DNA of 64,000 nucleotides from Lavandula angustifolia (taxonomy: Eukaryota; Streptophyta; Magnoliopsida; Lamiales; Lamiaceae), in contig CM054817.1 of the NCBI GenBank assembly GCA_028984105.1, positions 28,236,313 to 28,300,312 of the forward strand, read 5' to 3'. Below, piece after piece: positions 54,947 to 64,000 of the stretch. Numbering within the stretch: position 1 is the stretch's first letter; each line of letters starts with the position of its first letter. A model generated the notes under the pieces. It made no database searches, was not told the origin of the DNA, and saw only the letters and a program-made list of their open reading frames with translations. The position numbers were made by a program, and so were the translations under genes.

Positions 54947-57900
54947 TTTTGGCATTCGAGTTGCAAGTTTCTTAGAGGGGTTAACCTTTAAAAAATTGGA
55001 GACTTTTGCAAAAAAAAATTATATATGAAAAAAGATAATTATTTTTTCATTCGATTTGCAAATATTTTAAAGGGATAACACATTTGAAAATTCTAGAGAC
55101 TTGGCACTAATTTTAAAATTTGAAAAAAAATTATTCTTTTTGCATTCGAATTGCAGATTTTTTTTAAAGGGGTTAAACTTTAAAAAATTAGAGATTTTGC
55201 ATAATTTTTTATATATAAAAAAAGATTATTATTGTGCATTCTAAATGCAATCATTTTAAAGGGGTTAACCTTTAAAAATTCTTGAGACTTTCCGCAATTT
55301 TTCTAACTTGAAAAAAAAGAATTATTTTTGAATTCGAGTAATTGCAAATTTTTTAAAGGGTTAACCTTTAAAAATTTGGAGACTTTTGCACAATTGTTTA
55401 TATAGGAATAAAGATTATTATTTTGGCATTCGAATAGAAATTTTTTTAAGGGGTTAACCTTAAAAAATTTTGGAGACTTTTGCACAATTTTTTATATATG
55501 AAAACAGATTATTGTTTTGGCATTCGAATTGTAAATTTTTTAGAGAGGTTAACCTTTAAAAATTTGAAGAGTTTTGCACAATTTTCTATATATGAAAAAA
55601 TATTATTATTTTTTCATTCGAATTGCAAATATTTTAAAGGGGTTAACATTTGAAAATTCTAGAGACTTTGCACTAATTTTCTAATTTGAAAAAAAAATTA
55701 TTCTTTTTGCATTCGAATTGCAGATATTTTAAAGGGGTTAAATTTTAAAAATTTGGAGATTTTGCACAAATTTTTATATATTAAAAAAATATTATTATTG
55801 AGCATTCGAAATGCAATCATTTTTAAGGGTTAACCTTTAAAAAATTTTGAGACTTTGGCCAATTTTTCTAACTTGAAAAAAATTATTTTTGAATTCGAAT
55901 TGCAAATTTTTTAAAGGGCCACCTTTAAAAATCTGGAGACTTTTGCACAATTTTTTTATATTAAAAAATAGTGTTCTTTTTGCATTCGAATTGCACATTT
56001 TTTAAAGGGGCTAACCTTTAAAAATTTGGAAACTTTTGCACAATTTTTTAAATAGGAATAAAGATTATTACTTTGGCATTCAATTTGAAATTTTTTAAAG
56101 GGGTTAACCTTTAAAATTTTTGGGACTCTTGCACAATTTTTTTATATTAAAAAAGATTATTGTTTTGCAATTCGAATTGTAAATTTTTTAAAGGGAACAC
56201 CTTTAAAAATTTTGAGACTTTTGCACAATTTTTTAAATATGAAAAAAGATTATTATTTTGAAATTCGAATTCAATTTTTTTTAAAGGGGTTAACCTTTAA
56301 AAATTTGGAGACTTTTCCATAATGTATTGTATATGAAAAAAGATCATTGTTTCTGAATTCGAATTGCAAATATTTTTAAAGGGGTTATCCTTTAAAAATT
56401 TGGAGATTTTGCACAATTTTCATATATAAAAAAAGATTATTCTGTTGGCATTCGAATTCCAAGTTTTTTAACGGGGTTAACCTTTAAAAATTTTGAGACT
56501 TTTGCACAATTTTTATATATAAAAAAAATTATTATTTTGACCTTCAAATTGCATTTTTTTAAAGGGTTAACACCTTTAAAAATTTGGAGACTTTTGCACA
56601 TTTTTCCAAACATGAAAAAACTTATTATTTCTTGCATTCGAGTTACAAATTTTTTAAAAGGGTTAACCTATAAAAAAATGTAAACTTTTGCACAATTTTT
56701 ATATATGATAAAAGAATATTATTTTGGCATTCGAATTGCAAAGGGTTAACCTTAAAAAAATTTGAAAATTTTCCCAATTCTTTATATATGAAAAAAAAAA
56801 TATTATTTTTTCGTTTGAATTGCAAATATTTTAAAGGGGTTAACATTTGAAAATTCTAGAGACTTTGCACTAATTTTCTAATTTGAAAAAAATAATTATT
56901 CTTTTTGCATTCGAATTGCAGATTTCTTAAAGGGATTAAACTTTAAAAATTTGGAGATTTTGCACAATTTTTTATATATAAAAATAAGATTATTATTGTG
57001 CATTCGAAATGCAATCATTTTAAAGGAGTTAACCTTTAAAATTCTTGAGAGTTTTCCCAATTTTTCTAATTTGAAAAAAAAAAATGTATTTTTGAATTCG
57101 AATTGCAAATTTTTTAAAGGGGTTAATCTTTAAAAATTTGGAAACTTTTGCACAGTTTTTTCATATATGAAAAAAGAATATTGATTTTGCATTCGATTGC
57201 AAATTTTTTAAAGGGAAGCACCTTTAAAAATTTGGAGACTTTTGCACAATTTTTTATATAGGAATAAAGATTATTATTTTCTCATTCGAATAGAATTTTT
57301 TTTAAAGGGGGTTAACCTTTAAACATTTGGCGACTTTTGCACATTTTTCCTAACTTGAAAAAGATTGATTATTTCTTGCATTCTAATAAATTTTTTTTAA
57401 AGGGGTTAAACTTTCAAAATTTGGATATTTTGTACTATTTTTTATATATAAAAATGATTATTATTGTGCATTCGAAATGCAATTATTATAAAAATTCTTG
57501 AGACTTTGCCCAAATTTCTAACTTGAATTTTTTTTTTATTTTTGAATTCGAATTGCAATTTTTTTAATGGTGTTAACCTTTAAAAATTTGGAGATTGTTG
57601 CATAAATTTTTTTATTTGAATAAAGATTATTATTTTTTGATTCTAATTGCAAATTTTAAAGGGCTTAACATTTTCAAATTTGAAAAAAAATTATCGTTTT
57701 TGCATTCGAATTGCTGATTTTTTAAAGGTGTTAACCTTTAAAATTTTGGAGACCTTTGCACAATCTTTTATAAAGGTAAAAAAATTATTATTTTGGTATT
57801 CGAATAGAATTTTTTTTAAAGGGGTTAGCCTTTAAAAATTTGAAGAATTTTGCACCATTTTGAATATATTGAAAAAAGATTATTTTTTTGGCATTCGAAA

Positions 57901-60900
57901 TGCAAATATATTTAAAGGGGTTAACCTTTAAAATTTTTGAGACTCTTGCACAATTTTTTATTTATTAAAAAAGATTATTGTTTTGGAATTCGAATTGCAA
58001 ATTTTTTAAAGGGGGTTAACCTTTAAAAATTTGGAGACTTTTCCACAAATTCTTATATATGAACAAATATTATTATTTTGACATTGGAATTTCAAATTTT
58101 TTTAAAGGGGTTAACCTTTAAAAATTTTGAACTTTTGCACATTTTTTTTATTTGAAAAAGATTATTATTTTTGCTTTCCGGGTTAACCTTAAAGAATATG
58201 GAGATTTTTGCACAAGTTTTATATAGGAAAAAGATTAATATTTTGGCATTCGAATTGATAAATTTTTTTCATATTCGAATTGATAGTTTTTTGAACGGGT
58301 TAACTTGTAAAAATTCTAGAGATTTTGTACAATATTTCTAATTTGAAAAAAAATTAACATTTTCAATTCGAATTGATTTTTTTTTTTAAAAGGTCACGAT
58401 TTAAAGAATTATAAATTTTTTACAATTTTCTATATATGAAAGAAAATCAATCATTTTGTTATTCGCGTTGCAATATTTTTGAAGGGGTCAACCTTTAAAG
58501 ATTGTAGAGACTTTGCACATTTTTTCTAAATTGAAAAAGAAAGTAATTTCTTTTTTGAATATGAATTGATAATTTATAAAAGGGGGTTACCTTTAAAAAT
58601 TTGGAGATTTTAAATACTTTTTAGATATGAATTTTTTTTTCTTTTTTGCATTCAAATTGTTAATTATTTACAGTGGTTAACTTTTAAAAATTCTAGAGAC
58701 TTTGCCCAATTTTTTATGCATGAAAAAAATAATTGTTTTGCTAATTGAATTGAATTTTTTTTAGAGGGTAACCCTTTTAAAAATTCTAGAGACTTTGCCA
58801 AATTTTTTGACCTAAATATAGTATTATTTTATCATTCGAATTAATTATTTCTTAAAACCTTTAAATATTTGGAGATTAGCACAATTTTATATATTAAAAA
58901 AACATTATTTTGTCATTCCACTTTTTTTAAAGGTTTTAACCTATAAAAAATTTAGAGAAAATTTTCACAATTTTTCTAAACTTAAAAAAAAATATATTAT
59001 TTTTTCATTTAAAATGACAATTATTTAATGGGGGTTAGACCTTTAAAAATTTTAGACACTTTCACATTTTTTCTAACTTGAAAAAAATTATTTATTTTCG
59101 CATTCGAATTGATAAAAGTTCTATAGACTATGCACAATTTTTCTAACTTCAAAATTAATTATTATTTCTGTATTCAAATTTGAAAATAAATTATTATTTC
59201 TAGATTTATACTTTTCTAACACTTTAAAAATTTTTATATATTTTGCAAAAAATTTTTAACTTGAAAAAAAAAATCATTTATTTTGCATTCAAATTGATAA
59301 AACGACAACAATTGCTAACCTATTTGTCAAGAAGAAATTGAGGACGCTATAAAGAATTAATTGATGATATTTTTTAAAAAGGTTAAGATTTAAAAATTTT
59401 GAGATTTTGCTAAAATTTTTGGATATGAAAAAAAATAATTATTTTGGTAATTGAATTGCAAAATCTTTAAAGGGGTTAACCTTTCAAAAAATTTAGAGAC
59501 TTTGCAGACTTTTTCTAACCTAAAAAAATTATTGTTTTCGCATTCGAATTGATAAATTTTGAAAGGGATTTTACCTCTAAAAATTTGGAGAGTTTGCACA
59601 ATTTTTATATATGAGAAAAATATTTTATTTTACATTCGAATTGCAAAATTTTGAAAGAGGTTAACCTTTCAAAATTCTAGAGACTTTGGACAATTGTTCT
59701 ATCCTAAAAAATTTATTGCTTTCACATTTGAATTGATAATATTTTAAAGTGATTAACCTTTAAAAATATGGAGATTTTGCAAAATTGCTTTTATGAAAAA
59801 AATAATTATTTTTGCATTTTCATTGCAAAAATTTTAAAGTGGTTAACCTTTAAAAAATCTAGAGACATTGCACAATTTTTCCAGCCTAGAAAAATTATTA
59901 TTTTTGCATTCGAATTGATAAATTTTTAAAGGGGTTAAACTTTAAAAATTTGGAGATTTTGCACAATTTTTTTATGGAAAAAACTACTTATCTTGGTATT
60001 TGAATTGGAAATTTTTAAAGCGGCACCTTTAAAACCTTGGAGATTATGCACAATTTTTTATATATGAAAATAATTATTATTTTGGCATTTGAATTACAAA
60101 TTTTTTAAAGAGGTTAACATTTAAGAATTTATTAAATTCTTGGAGATTTTACACCATTTTTATAAAGTGTTAAATTTTGTAAATTTTTTTCTAAATGAAA
60201 AAAATTATTATTTCATTTTGGATATTGAAATATTTTAAAGGAGTTAAGCCTTTTAATTTTTGGTGATTTTACATCATTTTTATAAAATGGTAAATTTTGT
60301 ACGATTGTTTTATAATTTAAAAAAAATTATTATTTCCTTTCGGGGATTTGAAAATTTTTAAGGGGTTAACTTTTTGTAGATTTTACACCATTTGCATAAA
60401 TTAGTAGATTTTGTACAATTTTACTATACTTGAAAACAATTATTATTTTGCCATTTGAATTCCAAAATTTTAAAGTGGTAAACTTTTAACTTTTTGGAGA
60501 TTTCACATTATTTTTATAAAATGATAAATTTTGTATGATTTTTTATATTGAAAAAAAAATTATTATTTCTTTTTGGGAATTGACAATTTTTAAAGGTATC
60601 AAACCTTTAAAATTTGGAGATTTTAAGCCATATTTATATAATCGTAGATTTTCTACAGTTTTAATATACTTGAAAAAAAAATTATTATTTCCACATTTGA
60701 ATTCAAATTATCTTAAAGGGGTTAACCTTTAAAATTTTGAAGATTTTACACTATTTTTATAAAATCTTAAATTTTTTGTACAACAATACTTGAAAACAAA
60801 ATTATTATCTCCCCATTTAAATTCAAATTTTTTTAAAGGACCTTTAGAATTTGGAGATTTTACAATATTTTTATAAAATAGTAGGTTTTCTACAATCTTA

Positions 60901-60930
60901 CAATACTTGAAAACTATTTTATGATACTCT

Positions 60931-61819
60931 AAGACCCCGTTTGGTTATCAGGTAAGTAAAGTTGTTAGGGCATATGATTACAAGGAAATTGATTAAGGAA
61001 AGTAAAATTACTGAGAAATTTGATTCTGTTGAATATGATTCTAAACAAAGCAGGTTACTTGCACTTGTTTGGTTGATAATAGGAAATGTAAAATTATATT
61101 ATCAAGAGTATGAATAAAATATCTTTATCATCAATTATTTATTAGTTGTTATATTATTAATTCATAAATATATTAAAATCACCCAAAATATTATTATTAA
61201 TAGTTTTTTATTATATAATTTATGATTAAATATTCAAAATATTTAGTTAAATTTTTTTTTTAATATTAATAACAAATTCTTAATAATAATAATAAGTATT
61301 AGTTAAAAATATATATTTTTAAATTAATAACATCTTTAATAAAATAATAATATAATAATAACTTATTAAAGTATTCACTTATTTTAATAATAATATTTCT
61401 CAGGATAATAATAAGATTATTTCAGAAAAATAATAGTTATTATATTGTTATTATTGTTCATAAATAAATAATACTCCATAAAGACATAAATGAATTAAAT
61501 ATTTGATTATTTTATAAAAAAATAATAACTACAAATTAATAATATTATAATTTAATAATATAAATTATTATTCTATTTTTAATAAAATCACTTTCCTTGT
61601 ACCAAGGAAAATGAATGCCTATTTTGAACAAGGAAAAAGAATCCACTTCCTTATAACTAGGATTATGATTAATTTCCTTGTATTTTGCTAAAACTGAACC
61701 TACATATAATTTTAAAATTTTGGAATCAAATTATTTTTTTACACTATCAAACATAGGATTTTAACAATTTAGAATTAAATTACTTTCTTCATGCAGAATC
61801 ATTGCCAACCAAACGAGAC
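60931..61819. mobile_element. PIF/Harbinger-like non-autonomous element
   Basis: The ends GACCCCGTTTGGTTATC and GCCAACCAAACGAGAC are inverted, with TAA/TTA-type flanks. The roughly 890-bp interior is extremely AT-rich (AATAATAATA runs). It lies directly at the right edge of the 94-bp array. Confidence 0.65.
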
Positions 61820-61963
61820 TTAAATGTTACCAATAAAATGAATGGTGGTTTTGAGAAGGAAAAAATAATTTATGTACGATTAATCTTAATTAGGGTGTTC
61901 CGAACTAAGAGTGCCTCCGATGGGAGGTTTGAACTTGTTAAACATTGGAGTGAGTGTGAGGAA

Positions 61964-62883
61964 TAGGAGTGTGCAAAAAAAAACGGGTTCCCGCACCTGT
62001 ACCCGTACAGTTTGGGTATTTCCCGTTCGGGTCGGAAAAAACGGGTACGGGTACCCGTTTCGCGGGTACCTGCAAAAAAACGGGTACCCGCAAAAAACAC
62101 GCGGGTCGGGAACAGGAATGGGTATTAGCCGGCCAAACCCGTTCCCGAACGGGTATCTGCAATTAATTATTTTTTATTAATTTAATAGCCTATTTCCTAA
62201 TTTATCAAATTCAAACCCGTTAGCCCCATTTGCCCAAACCCTAATTCTACTCCACCTCCACGTTTCGACTTTGCACAGCAGCACAACACCACCCACTCTG
62301 CACAGCAACACAACACCACCCACCAGCCACCTCCACGTTGTTGTGACTGTGCGGCGCCGGCGACGAAACTCCTGAGTCCCGCCACCAAACTCCCGCATCG
62401 ATTGGACTCCACTTCTATCTCGAATCTGTTTTCTTCTTGCTTGCCAATTGTCATCTTTGTTTTCCCTCTTTGTTATCTAAGCTCGCTAAATAAGGAAAAA
62501 ATCTAGCAACGGTAAATCTAGATCCGAAGTCCAAGTTCTCGCGATTGTCTTTCGATTTTCAATTAGGTAAGTATATTTATTTGCTCCGTTCATGACTCCT
62601 AGTATTTCCATCAGATTAGTACTTTTTTTTCCATCTTCCATTTGGTAGTATTCTGTTGATGGGTATGTTATTTTACATTTCTATGATAATTGAGTGGAAT
62701 TGAACTGTGGGTGGAATAGTTTATTGGGATTGAGATTTTTGTTGATATCTTCTTGTTGTGTCGTGCAGGTACTCCTGCTCCCGTCCCGTACCCGCGTGCG
62801 AGTACCCGCTCTATGCGGGTCGGGTAACGGGTAGTAAAATTCATTTCCCGCAGGCGCGGATACCCGTCCCGCGCCCACCCCTA
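61964..62883. mobile_element. Non-autonomous hAT element with perfect 8-bp target-site duplication
   Basis: Left end TAGGAGTGTGCAAAAA, right end CGCGCCCACCCCTA (TAGGGGTGGGCG inverted). The flanks GTGAGGAA (61956..61963 and 62884..62891) are identical. Subterminal blocks are dense in GGGTACCCG/CGGGTACGGG motifs. The central part (about 62215..62460) is GC-richer and may be captured genic sequence, but no protein is recognised. Confidence 0.85.
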
Positions 62884-62905
62884 GTGAGGAAGGTGACATG
62901 GCAAA

Positions 62906-62931
62906 GCCAACTCTTTAAATAAAGAGTTGGC
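62906..62931. repeat. Small perfect hairpin
   Basis: GCCAACTCTTTA and its reverse complement are separated by two bases. It occurs just outside the hAT element. Function unknown. Confidence 0.7.
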
Positions 62932-63085
62932 CTTTTCGATTTTGGAGCTCTGATGTGCGTAGCGCATGCACGCACGCTGCTACGTAATTGGGTCGTGCGT
63001 TTCACGCGCCCTTGAGTGGCACACGACATCAGGGGCGGAGCCAGGATCTTACGGTGGGGTGGGCTGGAAAATAAATACTTCTATC

Positions 63086-63118
<33 letters not shown>
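63086..63118. repeat. (AT)n microsatellite
   Basis: About 15 AT units inside the terminal hAT-like element. Confidence 0.85.
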
Positions 63119-63123
<5 letters not shown>

Positions 63124-63469
63124 TTATATGTTACCATTTTCCAAAAGACCAAAATTCAATATAATTAGAAAATAAAGCATGAAAATTTGAAAATACAAAT
63201 GAACTAGAAAAACAAAACAAAAAAAATGAAATGAACTTGCTAAAAAAGAGGGGAAAAAAAGAGAGAGGAAGAGACAAAAATAGGAGTTAGAGAAGAATGT
63301 GCGAAACTATAAAAGGAATTAGAAAAAAAAAATGGAGAAATTAGAAAAAAAAATGGGAAAGAAATTAAATAAGAATTAAGGAGAAAAAACAAAATACGGC
63401 TGGAAAAAAAATGAAAGAAAATCATTAAGAAAGTTTAAAAGTGTGAAACAAATAAAAAAATAAATAAGA

Positions 63470-63845
63470 GAAACAAAAGAAATAAATAAAAGAGTATTAA
63501 AAATTAAGTACAAAGTAATAAAAGAAATTAAAGGAAAATAATAGTTGAATAAGGGAAACAAAAGAAATAAATAAAAGAGTATTAAAAACAAAGTACAAAG
63601 TAATAAAATAAATCAAAGGAAAATAATAGTAGTAAAAAACTATAATAGAAAAGAAGCAAGTTTGTTAGGTATCAAAGGAAAATAATAGTAGTAAAAAATA
63701 TAATAGAAAATAAAAACAAAGTACAAAGTAATAGAAGAAATCAAAGGAAAATAATAGTAGTAAAAAATATAATAGGAAAGAAGTTATGTATCAAAGGAAA
63801 ATAATAGTAGTAACAAAATATAATAGAAAAGAAGCAAATTTGCTA
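63470..63845. repeat. A-rich minisatellite
   Basis: The phrases ATCAAAGGAAAATAATAGTA and GTAAAAAATATAATAGAAAA recur about four times with the spacer AACAAAGTACAAAGTAATA. The array is non-coding and irregular. Confidence 0.75.
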
Positions 63846-64000
63846 AGTTTATGATTCGAAGTCGGGTCAACTAAAGAAACCCCGAGCATATTTACCACTA
63901 GGCTAAACAAGCGAATCATGATTAATGTTAGCAATAAATATATTTCTATACAATCTGCACTGGGTTGGAGCCCAGTGCAGCTAACCAGTAGATCCGCCCA

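Larger units (their letters stand above)
48103..60925. repeat. Degenerate tandem array of a ~94-bp AT-rich monomer, three blocks
   Basis: The monomer consists, in order, of GGCATTCGAATTGCAAA, TTTTAAAGGGGTTAACC, TTTAAAAATTTGGAGAC, TTTTGCACAATTTTTT and ATATATGAAAAAAGATTATT. Spacing of the GGTTAACC core is about 89-103 bp. Blocks are 48103..50166, 51510..51719 and 54947..60925, about 85-90 units in all by length, separated by two transposon insertions. Variant monomers (ACATTTGAAAATTCTAGAGAC; GTGCATTCGAAATGCAAT; CTTGAATTTTTTT) recur in fixed order, giving a higher-order period of about 1.2 kb (near 48338 and 49553, again near 55612 and 56818). Monomers decay from about 58 kb, and from about 60.1 kb they shift to a related TTTTACACCATTTTTATAAA type. 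Short open frames through it are artefacts. Confidence 0.92.
63030..64000. mobile_element. Left part of a hAT-like element running off the window
   Basis: Starts CAGGGGCGGAGCCAGGATCT, a common end of plant hAT non-autonomous elements. The last bases GTAGATCCGCCCA look like the opposite end, with the final few bases beyond the window. Inside are an AT microsatellite (63086..63118), an A-rich minisatellite (63470..63845) and a 10-bp-stem hairpin (CTGCACTGGG...CCCAGTGCAG, 63955..63980). Confidence 0.65.

Noticed and set aside
48103..60925. CRISPR-like alternation of repeat and spacer
   Set aside because: The whole 94-bp unit is repeated and degenerate, there are no unique spacers of constant length, and the context is a plant nuclear genome.
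61969..62166. Open frames rich in GTGTR/PVPV repeats
   Set aside because: Products of the CGGGTACCCG subterminal repeats of the hAT element.

Overview
This is a 64-kb piece of a plant nuclear chromosome. The evidence is GT-AG introns inside every recognisable multi-exon gene, genes of strictly plant families (EB1C, a subgroup-22 R2R3-MYB, chloroplast HMA1, a Bet v 1/MLP protein, CYP81-type P450s), and dense plant-type MITEs, SINEs and LTR-retrotransposon remnants in AT-rich spacers. The P450 type would suit an asterid, perhaps Lamiales, but this is a weak inference. There are no tRNA or rRNA genes, no CRISPR array and no prokaryotic or viral gene set.

Layout. 0.3-4.3 kb: a SINE, a hAT-like element and an apparently intact five-exon EB1C gene (minus). 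4.3-14 kb: intergenic DNA with Stowaway, hAT and Mutator MITEs, many with visible target-site duplications. 14.2-15.2 kb: an intronless R2R3-MYB (plus) whose last conserved motif is cut off by a homopolymer frameshift. 17.0-22.7 kb: HMA1 (minus), about 12 exons, with at least two lesions and seven MITEs in its introns. 23.0-29.4 kb: a receptor-kinase fragment, one intact two-exon MLP gene (minus) and an inverted MLP pseudogene split by a solo LTR, with a long gypsy-type LTR between them. 30.7-47 kb: four CYP81-like P450 copies (A plus; B, C, D minus). Only C (38619..41263) reads as intact. A has a 7-bp insertion with a stop, B has two deletions, and D is a multiply broken relic.

48.1-60.9 kb: a degenerate tandem array of a roughly 94-bp AT-rich monomer with signs of higher-order (about 1.2 kb) organisation. 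It is interrupted by a 1.3-kb foldback element carrying a captured piece of an LPP-gamma/dolichyldiphosphatase gene, and by a solo LTR that itself contains a second solo LTR, both with 5-bp target-site duplications. 61-64 kb: a Harbinger-like element, a hAT element with an 8-bp duplication, and the left part of another hAT-like element running off the window.

The genes do not form a pathway. The window shows a small gene island being eroded by local duplication and transposons. The most unusual structures are the 94-bp array with its nested insertions, the gene-capturing foldback, the telomere-motif-bearing 140-bp repeats that include the end of a P450 coding region, and the lesions in HMA1. 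I found nothing that amounts to a new enzymatic or defence system.
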